Shown: positions 41,126 to 50,149 of the stretch, piece after piece
Layout: each line of letters opens with the position of its first letter
Numbering within the stretch: the stretch's first letter is position 1
Origin: Pseudomonadales bacterium
GTDB taxonomy: Bacteria; Pseudomonadota; Gammaproteobacteria; Pseudomonadales; Azotimanducaceae
DNA length: 64,000 bases
Assembly (NCBI GenBank): GCA_012103505.1
Contig: WLWP01000001.1
Coordinates: forward strand, 3,100,001-3,164,000
Direction of reading: 5' to 3'
Notes under the pieces: generated by a model
The model's input: the letters and a program-made list of their open reading frames with translations, nothing else
The model's database searches: none
What the model was told of the DNA's origin: nothing
Position numbers and translations under genes: made by a program

Positions 41126-42535
41126 GTGTCGCACGCTTCAGATCGGGAAACGAAGCCCTCAATTAGCACGCTGGGCAAGCTCAAAGAATCCGGTTACAAG
41201 CCCTGCAGCGTCAAAGAAGAGATCCGCAACAACCTAATTCTCAAACTCTCCCGCGCCGAGCCCCTTTTTACCGATGTGGTTGGATACGAGAATACCGTTG
41301 TTCCCCAGATCACAAATGCCATCCTCGGTTGCCAAGACATCATCTTTCTTGGCGAACGTGGCCAGGCGAAGTCTCGTATCGTTCGAGGCTTAACGTCATT
41401 GTTAGATGAGTGGTCCCCCGTCCTAGCAAACTCCGAAATCCCGGAAGACCCACTGCTGCCAATCACTATGGCAGGCAAGACCGCCGTCGCGGAACAAGGC
41501 GATGAAGCACCGATCGACTGGTTACATCGCGACGAGCGTTATGGAGAAAAGCTAGCAACGCCTGATATTACGATCGCAGACATCATCGGCGAGGTTGATC
41601 CCATAAAGGTCGCCGAGGGTCGCTACCTGTCCGATGAACTGACCCTTCACTACGGTCTCGTCCCTCGGATGAACAAAGGTATCTTCGCTATAAATGAACT
41701 GCCCGACCTGTCTGAACGCATCCAAGTTGGTCTTTTGAACCTTCTGGAAGAGCGAGACATTCAGATCCGCGGGCACAAGGTTCGTCTACCTCTGGATGTG
41801 TTCATCTTGGCAACTGCGAATCCAGAGGACTATACGAACAGAGGGCGCATAATCACCCCGCTCAAAGATCGCTACGGTGCACAGATTCGTACCCACTACC
41901 CAGAGCTCGTAGAACAAGAAATAGAGATCATCGAGCAGGAAGCTAATGTCCTTGAGCTTTCCGATTATCAACTTACCGTGCCAGAATTTATGAAGGAGAT
42001 AATTGCCGAGGTGACTCACCACGCTCGCAAATCCCCGGACCTCAATCAGCGCTCTGGCGTGTCAGTACGAGCCTCAATTTCAAACTATGAAGCGATGGTG
42101 GCTAATGCCTTCCGACGCGCGCTCGTTTTGAATGAAGCAGAAGTCGTGCCACGAATATCGGATCTCGACTACATAACTGGTTCGTTCCAAGGAAAGGTTG
42201 AGTTCGAGTCGATGGAAGAAGGTCAGGAAGACAAAATTACACAACGAATCATTCACGCAGCAACCAAGGCGGTTTTTGATCGCCGCCACGAGCTCAATGA
42301 TTTAGCACCCATCAGTGAAGCTTTTAATGAGGGCCTGACGATCGAGATTGGAGAAGCAGTGTACGCAGAAGACTACACAACCATTATCGAAAAGATTCCC
42401 GGGATGTCCGATCGCCTCACCACACAAACCCGAGCGTCCCGTGCATCGGAGGTTGAATTTATTCTTGAAGGACTACATCTGAACAAACTGCTCAACAAAT
42501 ACGCAGTCTCTGGCCGCGCCACTTACTCCGGTTAG
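41126..42535 (+). CDS. MoxR/magnesium-chelatase-like AAA+ ATPase
   Basis: A 469-aa AAA+ protein resembling BchI/ChlI. Walker A is the variant GERGQAKSRIVRGL (residues about 78-91), Walker B is GIFAINELPDLS, sensor I is FILATANPED, and a region RSGVSVRASISNYE follows as sensor-2-like. In this class the ATPase partners a VWA-domain protein, and exactly that gene follows 13 bp downstream. GTG start with GGGAGTC upstream. Likely role: ATP-driven remodelling or metal/cofactor insertion into a client enzyme; the client is not evident here. Confidence 0.9.
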   Translation: MSHASDRETKPSISTLGKLKESGYKPCSVKEEIRNNLILKLSRAEPLFTDVVGYENTVVPQITNAILGCQDIIFLGERGQAKSRIVRGLTSLLDEWSPVLANSEIPEDPLLPITMAGKTAVAEQGDEAPIDWLHRDERYGEKLATPDITIADIIGEVDPIKVAEGRYLSDELTLHYGLVPRMNKGIFAINELPDLSERIQVGLLNLLEERDIQIRGHKVRLPLDVFILATANPEDYTNRGRIITPLKDRYGAQIRTHYPELVEQEIEIIEQEANVLELSDYQLTVPEFMKEIIAEVTHHARKSPDLNQRSGVSVRASISNYEAMVANAFRRALVLNEAEVVPRISDLDYITGSFQGKVEFESMEEGQEDKITQRIIHAATKAVFDRRHELNDLAPISEAFNEGLTIEIGEAVYAEDYTTIIEKIPGMSDRLTTQTRASRASEVEFILEGLHLNKLLNKYAVSGRATYSG

Positions 42536-42548
42536 AAGTAGATACATT

Positions 42549-44543
42549 ATGTCATCTCGCAGAAGTCGATATTCAGCCTGGGACGGTTCTCAAGAACCAA
42601 GCTTTAACCCGGATGAAATCATGAAAGCTCTCGCCGACGACATGATCGAATACGGCGATCTCCGTTGGGCCATGCGTAACCTAATGTCGCGCGGCATGCA
42701 GATACCCCAAGGCGGATATATGCAGGGATTGCGCGACATGATCCGCGAGCTGCGTGAGCAAAAGCGCCGCCAGTTGGAGCGCTACAACCTCGATTCGATT
42801 TTCGATCAATTTCAAGAACGCCTCGATGAGATCATCGCGATGGAACGTGATCGTATTTCGGAGTGGAAAGACAAAGCCGAAGCTGCTGAGAATTTTAGCG
42901 ACACGTTGCTCAAGGACATAGCAGAGCGGAACGAAGCACAGCTAAACAAACTACCGGAAGATCTACCGTCAAAGATCAAAACATTGGAAAAGTTCGAGTT
43001 CATCAATCCAGACGCACAAAAGAAGTTTCTCGAGCTCTTGAACGAACTCAAAAAAGCGATGACCAACACGTTCTTTCAAGACATCGAGAACATGGTTAAC
43101 AATTTGTCCGACGGCGATGTTGAGCGAATGAAGGAAATGCTCAAAGCGCTCAACGATATGCTGGTCAAACAGATCGCAGGCGAAGATCCAGGCTTCGACG
43201 AGTTCATGGCGGAATTTGGTGACATGTTTGGCGACGACCCACCACAAAACCTCGATGACTTACTCGATCGAATGCGGCAGCAAATGGCCGCAGCACAGTC
43301 CTTGATGAATTCCATGTCGGCAGAACAACGCCAAGCCTTACAAGATATGTTTCAAGGTCGCTTTGGTGATCCTGAACTCGAAGCCGAAATGGCGAAGCTC
43401 GCCAAGGAGCTCGACTTTTTGAATCCTGACGGCAACCGCTACAACTTCAGCGGCGAAGAGTCAGTCGATTTCCAAGAGGCCATGCGCATTATGCAAGAAA
43501 TGCATGAAATGGACGATCTACTCGAACAAATGCAGGGTGCTGAACGGCGCGGAGATCTGGACGGGATCGATAAGGATTTGCTCCGAGATGTTATGGGTGA
43601 CGAAGACGCCGATAATCTGGAAGAGCTTGAGAAGCTCATGAAGATGCTAGAGGACGCAGGCTATGTACGATCTGATGACGAAAAGGGGTGGGAACTGACA
43701 CCACGCGGTTCCCGTATGATTGGCCAAAAGGCGCTGGGCGAAATCTATGCGCGCCTTAAGCGCCAGAGTCTAGGGAATCATGCCATTCCAGAGGAAGGAC
43801 GATTCGGCGAGCGCATCGAGGAAACTAAGCCGTATGAATTCGGCGACCCATTTCACCTACATATGCCCCGCACTATTCGCAATGCCGTCAATCGCAACGG
43901 TCCTGGCTCACCAGTGCAACTCAAGCCCGACGACTTCGAGATCTATCGCAGCGAGATGGTCACCTCGACGGCGACGGCAATGTTAGTCGACCTATCTTGG
44001 TCAATGGCCTTACGCGGATCTTTTCAAGCAGCGAAAAAAGTCGCGCTGGCTCTGCACAATCTCATAACGAGCCAATACCCTAAAGATAGTTTTTACATCA
44101 TTGGCTTTGCAGCTCATGCCAAGGAACTGAAGGCACATGACCTGCCGTACTTACAGTGGGATGAATACGTGCTGGGCACGAATATGCAGCATGCACTGCT
44201 TCTAGCTGAACGTTTGTTGGCCAAACACCCTGGCGGAAGCAAACAGATCATCATGATTTCTGATGGAGAACCAACGGCGCATCTTGAAAACGGCGAGGCA
44301 GTTTTCGCCTACCCACCAACACCGCAAACCATTAGGGCAACCTTCAGAGCAGTTAAGCGATGTACAACAAAGGGTATTGCGATCAATACGTTTATGCTCG
44401 AGCAAAGCGAATATCTACGAGCCTTTATGCAGGAAGTCGCTCGCATCAATGGCGGCCGTGTGTTTTACACATCGCCTGACGATCTTGGTGAGTACATCTT
44501 AGTCGACTTCGTAGAGAACAAACGCAAAAAGCTCGGCAGATAA
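42549..44543 (+). CDS. VWA-domain protein partner of MoxR-like ATPase
   Basis: A 664-aa protein. The first 350 residues are acidic and helical, Met/Glu/Asp-rich with coiled-coil character (LDEIIAMERDRISEWKDKA). The C-terminal VWA domain starts near residue 475 with an intact MIDAS: MLVDLSWSM (D-x-S-x-S), LGTNMQHAL (Thr) and ISDGEPTAH (Asp). This layout, acidic linker plus VWA, is that of ChlD/CoxE-type partners of MoxR ATPases. It is in one operon with the ATPase. The client protein is unknown. Confidence 0.9.
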   Translation: MSSRRSRYSAWDGSQEPSFNPDEIMKALADDMIEYGDLRWAMRNLMSRGMQIPQGGYMQGLRDMIRELREQKRRQLERYNLDSIFDQFQERLDEIIAMERDRISEWKDKAEAAENFSDTLLKDIAERNEAQLNKLPEDLPSKIKTLEKFEFINPDAQKKFLELLNELKKAMTNTFFQDIENMVNNLSDGDVERMKEMLKALNDMLVKQIAGEDPGFDEFMAEFGDMFGDDPPQNLDDLLDRMRQQMAAAQSLMNSMSAEQRQALQDMFQGRFGDPELEAEMAKLAKELDFLNPDGNRYNFSGEESVDFQEAMRIMQEMHEMDDLLEQMQGAERRGDLDGIDKDLLRDVMGDEDADNLEELEKLMKMLEDAGYVRSDDEKGWELTPRGSRMIGQKALGEIYARLKRQSLGNHAIPEEGRFGERIEETKPYEFGDPFHLHMPRTIRNAVNRNGPGSPVQLKPDDFEIYRSEMVTSTATAMLVDLSWSMALRGSFQAAKKVALALHNLITSQYPKDSFYIIGFAAHAKELKAHDLPYLQWDEYVLGTNMQHALLLAERLLAKHPGGSKQIIMISDGEPTAHLENGEAVFAYPPTPQTIRATFRAVKRCTTKGIAINTFMLEQSEYLRAFMQEVARINGGRVFYTSPDDLGEYILVDFVENKRKKLGR

Positions 44544-44572
44544 CAAGCACATACCCAACTTAGCAATGGCAC

Positions 44573-46156
44573 CTATGGAGCTTCTAACGCATCACTGATG
44601 TGGGTGAGCTCCGCGGCACTGGACAAGAACTCCGGATCAACTCGTTGCAGACTGGCTTGTTCGTATGCAAACGCTCCGGCCAATACGACCGTGTCCTCAT
44701 TTGCAGATCCAATGAACGACAATCCGATCGGCAATTTGTCTACGGTCCCCATCGGTACGGTCGCGTGCGGGTAGCCCGCAACTGCTGCCATCCAACCAAT
44801 GCCAACAAACGGTGGCCAGACATCCCCATTGATCGGATCCCTACGCGGGGCAGGCACACCTGAAGGCGCGACCAACAGATCGACCTCATATTCTTTAAGA
44901 TACCAATCGATACCTTGTTCACGGGTCGCAGAATATGTGATCGCGCGCGCTTCCTGATAGGCCTCATCGGTGAGGGCACCTTTTGCCGCCGCAACTTCGA
45001 AGATGCTCTGATCAAATAGGTTGAGTTCACGGCTGTGGGCTCGATTGAACTGAATGAGATCAGCCAGTGACCGACTCCCCACTTCAGGAGGGGTATTGGC
45101 AAGGTACTGGTTGATGGACTGCTTAAATTCGTACGCGAGGACAACGAAGGTGAGGTCTCTAAAATTTGCAGGCATTTCGTACCGAGATTCGATCTCGACC
45201 AGTTCTGCCCCAACAGATTCAAGAACCAAAAGCGCTGCGTCAAATATCGGTTGTATCGAGGTGTCCTGTCCCACCGAGAAACGCGCGACCCCAATCCGTT
45301 TGCCTCGGAAGAACTCAGTGTCCAGACCCGCCACATAATCGGCGTCGCCGTTATCCATGGCACCCAACAGCATGGCAGCACCTACCACCGTTTTGGTCAT
45401 CGGACCTGCTGTATCCTGGGTCGGCGAAATGGGTACGATCAGGTCTTGTGCAACCAACCCCACCGTTGGTTTAAAACCAACGATCCCATTGACCGTTGCG
45501 GGACAGATCACCGAGCCGTTGGTTTCTGTACCGATGGCCCCTGCGGCTAATGAAGCCGCAACCGCAGCGGCTGACCCTGAACTAGAGCCACACGGGTTAC
45601 GATCCAGCATGTGTGGGTTTTTAACCTGGCCGCCCATGCCTGACCAACCGCTCATTGACGCTTGTGAACGAAAGTTCGCCCACTCACTGAGGTTTGCTTT
45701 ACCAAGAATGATCGCACCTTGTTCGCGCAAGCCCGCGACCAAGGGTGCATCGCGATTGGTCACATTGTGTTCGAGTGCAAACGAACCCGCAGTAGTCGGC
45801 AACGGCTCTTTACTTTCTATGTTGTCTTTCAACAGGATCGGTACGCCGTGTAATGGACCGAGAACTTGGCTTTGCTTGCGCAATCGATCCAGCGCACGAC
45901 TTTCATTGATTGCCTCTGGGTTCAGAGACAGCACGGCCCGCAAGTTTGGTCCATGCCGATCGATCGATTCGATTCGATCGAGATAGCCCTGCACCAATTC
46001 TTCTGAAGTTATCTCACCGGCATCCAACGCTGCTGTTATTTCTGGCAGAGTTTTGGCAAACCAGCCCGAGGCGCGATGGTCAGGTATCGGCTCTGGTTCT
46101 GAACAACTGCTTAGCAGCAGCACTAACAAAGCACCCAGCCCGTACGACAACTTCAT
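44573..46156 (-). CDS. Amidase (amidase-signature family), putative lipoprotein
   Basis: A 527-aa amidase-signature hydrolase. The Ser-cisSer-Lys triad is visible: Lys110 (VPILLKDN), the cis-Ser in NPCGSSSGSAAAVAA (about 191-193) and nucleophile Ser215 (GTETNGSVICPA). The N-terminus MKLSYGLGALLVLLLSSC is a lipoprotein signal with Cys18, so the enzyme is probably anchored in the periplasm or outer membrane. AAAGAGGGACTC precedes the ATG. It may hydrolyse amides or peptide-like nutrients outside the cytosol, in contrast to the mostly cytosolic members of this family. Confidence 0.93.
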   Translation of the reverse strand: MKLSYGLGALLVLLLSSCSEPEPIPDHRASGWFAKTLPEITAALDAGEITSEELVQGYLDRIESIDRHGPNLRAVLSLNPEAINESRALDRLRKQSQVLGPLHGVPILLKDNIESKEPLPTTAGSFALEHNVTNRDAPLVAGLREQGAIILGKANLSEWANFRSQASMSGWSGMGGQVKNPHMLDRNPCGSSSGSAAAVAASLAAGAIGTETNGSVICPATVNGIVGFKPTVGLVAQDLIVPISPTQDTAGPMTKTVVGAAMLLGAMDNGDADYVAGLDTEFFRGKRIGVARFSVGQDTSIQPIFDAALLVLESVGAELVEIESRYEMPANFRDLTFVVLAYEFKQSINQYLANTPPEVGSRSLADLIQFNRAHSRELNLFDQSIFEVAAAKGALTDEAYQEARAITYSATREQGIDWYLKEYEVDLLVAPSGVPAPRRDPINGDVWPPFVGIGWMAAVAGYPHATVPMGTVDKLPIGLSFIGSANEDTVVLAGAFAYEQASLQRVDPEFLSSAAELTHISDALEAP

Positions 46157-46180
46157 TTGAGTCCCTCTTTCCAGAATTAT

Positions 46181-47347
46181 TTAGTATGACCTCGGCAAGC
46201 CAAGCACATGTTCGCTAACAAAGTTGGCAATCATTTCCTGCGAGATCGGAGCTATCCGCATCAGTCTCGCCTCACGCCAATAGCGCTCTACGTGATACTC
46301 AGTCGCGTAGCCGAACCCGCCATGTGTTTGCATTGCTTGGTCCGCAGTTTGGAAGGCTGCATCCGCAGCTAGCCACTTAGCCATGTTTGCTTCGGCGCCA
46401 CAGGGTATATCGTTGTCAATCATCCACGCCGCTTTGCGAATCATTAACTCAGCTGCATCGAGTCGCATCTTGGCTTCCGCGAGGGGAAACGCGACGCCCT
46501 GGTTCTTGCCTATCGGTCGGCCGAATACAACTCTTTCGTTGGCATAGTTGACGGCCCGCCGCAGTGCTGCACGACCAATACCTAACGCCTCAGACGCGAT
46601 CAAAATCCGCTCAGCATTTAGTCCAGTCAGGATATATTTGAAGCCCTTACCCTCTTCGCCGACTCGGTCGGTGACATGAACCGGAAGATCGTCATAGACA
46701 ACTTCACAAGTGGCAACCGCGTTGCGGCCAACTTTGTCGATCGCAGATATCGCGACTTCGTCGCGTTGCAACTCCGCCAACAAGAGCGTCAAACCGTCTG
46801 TGCGCTTCTCAACTTTGTCTTTCGCCGTAGTGCGCACAAGTAGGAGAACCCGCTCAGACTGGAGTGCCTTCGTGGTCCACACCTTGCGACCCTTTACAAT
46901 ATAGTGATCGCCCTCGCGGCGCGCTGCGGTGGTAATCGAGGAAGTATCCGTACCGGCGTCGGGCTCTGTCACGCCAAAAGCAACGTGCAGATCGCCTTTG
47001 GCGACCTGGGGTAGATATTTTTGTTTCATCTCCTCGGAACCAAATTTGACGACCGGCTCCATGCCGAAGATAGACAGATGCAGAGGCGTTGCCCCGTTCA
47101 TAGCTGCACCACTGCCAGCGACTGTTTCTAACACTAAACTCGCCTCCGTGATGCCACGACCGCTGCCGCCATAGGCTTCAGGAATCGCAATGCCTAGCCA
47201 CCCGGCTTCCGCCATGGCGTTGTAAAAGTCCCATGGAAATTCATGTGCACTGTCTTTGGCCGACCAATATTCGTCCGTGAAGTCCGAACACAGTTTGGCT
47301 ACAGAATCCTTAATGAGTTCCTGCTCATCCGTCAGTTCAAAATCCAT
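46181..47347 (-). CDS. Acyl-CoA dehydrogenase
   Basis: A 388-aa acyl-CoA dehydrogenase: MDFELTDEQELIKDSVAKLC start, FGVTEPDAGTDTSSI and YIVKGRKVWTTKA in the beta domain, and MQTHGGFGYATEYHVERYWREARL in the C-terminal domain. The last loop reads MRIAPISQEMIANFV; the EGT-type Glu of MCAD is not there, as in several ACADs whose base lies elsewhere. It is 24 bp from the amidase gene on the same strand and diverges from the MaoC gene, sharing an 80-bp promoter region, so it may feed the MaoC/CitE-like pathway. Confidence 0.94.
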   Translation of the reverse strand: MDFELTDEQELIKDSVAKLCSDFTDEYWSAKDSAHEFPWDFYNAMAEAGWLGIAIPEAYGGSGRGITEASLVLETVAGSGAAMNGATPLHLSIFGMEPVVKFGSEEMKQKYLPQVAKGDLHVAFGVTEPDAGTDTSSITTAARREGDHYIVKGRKVWTTKALQSERVLLLVRTTAKDKVEKRTDGLTLLLAELQRDEVAISAIDKVGRNAVATCEVVYDDLPVHVTDRVGEEGKGFKYILTGLNAERILIASEALGIGRAALRRAVNYANERVVFGRPIGKNQGVAFPLAEAKMRLDAAELMIRKAAWMIDNDIPCGAEANMAKWLAADAAFQTADQAMQTHGGFGYATEYHVERYWREARLMRIAPISQEMIANFVSEHVLGLPRSY

Positions 47348-47427
47348 CTGTGCTTACTCCCATAATCTTGCTTTGGCTTTTTATAAGGAGGCATTGTAAG
47401 TTGTCCGTTTTAGGGAGGACATAGACA

Positions 47428-47880
47428 ATGTCGGGGAAATTCTTCGAAGATCTCAACGTCGGGGATAGTTTCGCACATCAGCCGAGCCGTACGGTGACTG
47501 AAACCGACAACCTGTTGTTTAGCACCTTGACCCATAATCCTCAGCCGTTACACATCGATCGTGAATTCGCAGAACAATCGATCCACGGCCAAATTCTAGT
47601 CAACAGCATCTTCACGCTTGGCCTAGCCGTTGGTTTGTCAGTTTCTGATACGACCTTGGGAACGACGCTAGGCAACCTCGGCTTTGACAAAACAACTTTC
47701 CCCAACCCGGTGTTCATAGGCGACACTCTGACCGCGGTGAGTCATGTCAAAGACAAGCGAGAAAGTAAGTCCAAACAAGATCGTGGCATTGTGACATTTG
47801 AGCACACGCTCACCAATCAACGCGGCGAGATAGTCTGTTCATGTATTCGCGGAGCTATGATGTCGCGAAGAGGAAGTTGA
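47428..47880 (+). CDS. MaoC-family acyl-CoA hydratase
   Basis: A 150-aa single hot-dog-fold hydratase. The hydratase-2 motif appears as TLTHNPQPLHIDREFAEQS, with catalytic Asp/His positions represented by N-x5-H-x-D. GQILVNSIFTLGLAVGLS and a final TFEHTLTNQRGEIVCS strand follow. GGGAGGAC precedes the ATG. The gene starts a plus-strand group MaoC, CitE-like lyase, enoyl-CoA hydratase. A MaoC hydratase next to a CitE-like lyase is the arrangement of mesaconyl-CoA or itaconyl-CoA hydration followed by malyl/citramalyl-CoA cleavage, so that chemistry is inferred. Confidence 0.9.
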   Translation: MSGKFFEDLNVGDSFAHQPSRTVTETDNLLFSTLTHNPQPLHIDREFAEQSIHGQILVNSIFTLGLAVGLSVSDTTLGTTLGNLGFDKTTFPNPVFIGDTLTAVSHVKDKRESKSKQDRGIVTFEHTLTNQRGEIVCSCIRGAMMSRRGS

Positions 47881-47937
47881 AATGAGGATGTTGAGAAGGG
47901 ATGAAGGGGAAAGAACAATGAGAAGAGGAAACTCCGT

Positions 47938-48840
47938 ATGAGCGCGGATCGATTACGCCGGTCTTGCCACTTCGTCCCAGGGGCGAACGAAAAAATGCTG
48001 CAAAAGTCGATCGCAACGAATGCTGACTGTCTAATCCTGGATCTTGAGGATGCGGTAACACCGGATCGAAAAGATGAAGCCCGGGAAGTCGTTTCTGACT
48101 GGTTGGGTACTGTGGACTTCGAAGGCAAGGAGCGCACCGTGCGCATGAATCCTCTGGATACGCCTTGGGGCTTAAAAGATATCGAAGTCACGATGCGCAA
48201 ACCCCCCGATTGTTACGTCGTGCCAAAGATTTCAACGTTGGGCGAACTCAACATCATCAGCGATGAGATTACTCGATGGGAAACCGAATACGGACACCCG
48301 CCGAAAAGTGTCGACCTGATTCTAATTTGTACTGAGACACCTCTTTCTGCTCTAAATGTGCAGACGTTTCCTGAGTGCGATCGGGTTGTCGCTTTGTCCT
48401 GGGGGGCAGAGGACATGTCTGCGGCGCTAGGCGCACCCCGTAACCGGCGTCCCGATGGGTCCTACCTTGATCTCTACAAACATTGCCGCAACATCACCCT
48501 TTTAAGCGCCGCTGCAGGTGGCGTGCAACCGGTCGATACTGTATTCGTTGATTTCAAAGATGATGAGGGCTTGATCGAAGATTGCCAGGAAGCCGCTTGG
48601 ATGGGCTATACCGGCAAGATAACGATCCATCCCAATCAGATCGACATCGTCAACGAACATTTTTCACCAAGCGCTGCTGAAGTTGATGAGGCTGAGCGCC
48701 TGGTCGAGGCATTTGCAGCAGCACAGGCTCAAGGTCTAATGGCAATCAGTTTTGAAGGCAAGATGGTCGATGTGCCGCATCTAACTCGCGCCCAGAAATT
48801 GCTTGAGCGTGCAGCGAAAATCAAACGCCAACTCAGTTAA
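47938..48840 (+). CDS. CitE-like CoA ester lyase (HpcH/HpaI family)
   Basis: A 300-aa TIM-barrel lyase. RRSCHFVPGANEKMLQKS is the CoA-binding start. ADCLILDLEDAVTPDRKDEAR holds the metal Asp/Glu region, VRMNPLDTPWGLKDI the Arg strand, and VVALSWGAEDMSAALGA the second metal Glu-Asp pair. VFVDFKDDEGLIEDCQEA and GKITIHPNQI complete the family signature. Members cleave malyl-, methylmalyl- or citramalyl-CoA. AGAGGAAAC upstream supports the ATG. It lies between the MaoC hydratase and an enoyl-CoA hydratase, in one probable operon. A 57-bp purine-rich leader precedes it. Confidence 0.93.
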   Translation: MSADRLRRSCHFVPGANEKMLQKSIATNADCLILDLEDAVTPDRKDEAREVVSDWLGTVDFEGKERTVRMNPLDTPWGLKDIEVTMRKPPDCYVVPKISTLGELNIISDEITRWETEYGHPPKSVDLILICTETPLSALNVQTFPECDRVVALSWGAEDMSAALGAPRNRRPDGSYLDLYKHCRNITLLSAAAGGVQPVDTVFVDFKDDEGLIEDCQEAAWMGYTGKITIHPNQIDIVNEHFSPSAAEVDEAERLVEAFAAAQAQGLMAISFEGKMVDVPHLTRAQKLLERAAKIKRQLS

Positions 48841-48872
48841 TCGACGCAGCTGACTCTAACTGGAAGAAAATC

Positions 48873-49676
48873 ATGACTGAACTTAATTTAGAAACCGACC
48901 GAATGCAGGCACGAATAGAGGACGGCATCGGCTGGATGACCTTCAACAACCCAGCACGCCACAATGCCTTATCCCTCGAAATGTGGCAGGGCATCGGCGA
49001 TATCCTCGAACACTTCAGTGACAACCAGGACGTCCGCGTTGTTGTTATGCGCGGCGCGGGCGGTAACGCCTTTGTCTCAGGCGCGGATATTTCGGAGTTC
49101 GATCAGAAAAGGGCTAATGCAGAACAACGACGTACTTACGGCGAGGTGGCTGGCCGAGCAAGCCGATGGTTGGCAAAGATCGAGAAGCCGCTCATTGGTT
49201 TGATCGAAGGCTATTGTATAGGTGGAGGTTTGGCGACTGCGCTCGCTGCTGACATTAGGTTCGCGACCCCGGATTCAAAATTTGGCATTCCGGCTGCAAA
49301 GTTGGGACTTGGTTATGAATACGATGGTTTGGCGAAGCTTGCCCGCGTAGTCGGTCCCAGCCGCGCACGTGACATTATGTTCAGTGCGCGATTCATGGAT
49401 GCCGATGAGGCCAAAGAAATGGGATTGTTGAACTTCATCGAATCACGCGGTGACATTGAGCCCAAGTGCATCGCCTACGCCAAGCGTATTGCAGGTAATG
49501 CGCCCTTAACCGTGCAAGCAGCCAAAGCAGCGGTCAACGCCTTCGAGCGGGGTGGCCGTGAGGATGAGTTGGAGCGTGTGAAAGAAATGGTCGATGTCTG
49601 TTTTGACAGCGATGACTATAAGGAAGGGCGGCGAGCCTTTGGTGAAAAGCGAACCCCACGGTTTAACGGTAGTTAA
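48873..49676 (+). CDS. Enoyl-CoA hydratase/isomerase
   Basis: A 267-aa crotonase-family protein. WMTFNNPARHNALS is the N-terminal strand. RGAGGNAFVSGADISEF and IEGYCIGGGLATALAADIRFA form the oxyanion hole and CoA site. FGIPAAKLGLGYEYDGLAKLARVVG is where one of the catalytic Glu residues normally sits; here it reads LGLGYEYDG. It follows the CitE-like gene by 32 bp with GGAAG before the ATG. It probably acts on an unsaturated acyl-CoA in the same pathway. Confidence 0.92.
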   Translation: MTELNLETDRMQARIEDGIGWMTFNNPARHNALSLEMWQGIGDILEHFSDNQDVRVVVMRGAGGNAFVSGADISEFDQKRANAEQRRTYGEVAGRASRWLAKIEKPLIGLIEGYCIGGGLATALAADIRFATPDSKFGIPAAKLGLGYEYDGLAKLARVVGPSRARDIMFSARFMDADEAKEMGLLNFIESRGDIEPKCIAYAKRIAGNAPLTVQAAKAAVNAFERGGREDELERVKEMVDVCFDSDDYKEGRRAFGEKRTPRFNGS

Positions 49677-49688
49677 CCTATCAGATTG

Positions 49689-49722
49689 CGCCGCCGAAAC
49701 TGCGACACTACCCTCGGCGGCG
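49689..49722. repeat. Inverted repeat at a convergent gene end
   Basis: CGCCGCCGA and TCGGCGGCG form a perfect 9-bp inverted repeat with a 16-nt loop between the stop of the enoyl-CoA hydratase and the 3' end of the minus-strand gene. It could help terminate either transcript, but neither side has a T-run, so it is not called as an intrinsic terminator. Confidence 0.45.
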
Positions 49723-50043
49723 TAGGAGTTCGATGCCACCTTCCTCAACTAAATAGCTTGTATAAGCCTGGGAATCCAGCCTTTGATCGCCTACGTTGGC
49801 GGCACGAACTTGGTTGAAGACAACCTGGCGAGATTTTTCTGGCTGACAGTTAGAAAGCTGACCGACCATCGATTCGGCATCGACCTCGGCATCAAACTCA
49901 CACGAGTATGGACCGACATCGACACCTTCGCGCGTTGAGATAAACCAACCGCTGGCATTTTTAAAGATACGCGAGCAGCGGTACCAAGTGCGGTGTTTTT
50001 CACCCTGACGAACGACACCAAAGTCTTGAATCTTCTTTTGCAT
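49708..50043 (-). CDS. Small DUF6316-like protein
   Basis: A 111-aa cytosolic protein. The N-terminal half has a compact pattern: RQGEKHRTWYRCSRIFKNASG, WFISTREGVDVGPYSCEFDAE. This resembles small proteins of the DUF6316 type seen in marine gammaproteobacteria, with a WYF-x-TREG-x2-GP core. The C-terminal half is unmatched. No function known. It is transcribed convergently with the enoyl-CoA hydratase and lies 106 bp downstream of the TPR gene on the same strand. Confidence 0.65.
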   Translation of the reverse strand: MQKKIQDFGVVRQGEKHRTWYRCSRIFKNASGWFISTREGVDVGPYSCEFDAEVDAESMVGQLSNCQPEKSRQVVFNQVRAANVGDQRLDSQAYTSYLVEEGGIELLRRRG

Positions 50044-50149
50044 TGGGGGGTCCTACATCATCCAAGTTGATGGGAGGAGGATGCCAAGCGCAAAGAGAGA
50101 TGTCTGTGTGCGGGATGTTCTCAGTTGTAAGTCAGATTTAAATCCGACC

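Noticed and set aside
44740..45986. Several 100-210 codon frames inside the amidase gene on both strands
   Set aside because: The amidase has a complete catalytic triad and lipoprotein signal; these are shadow frames.
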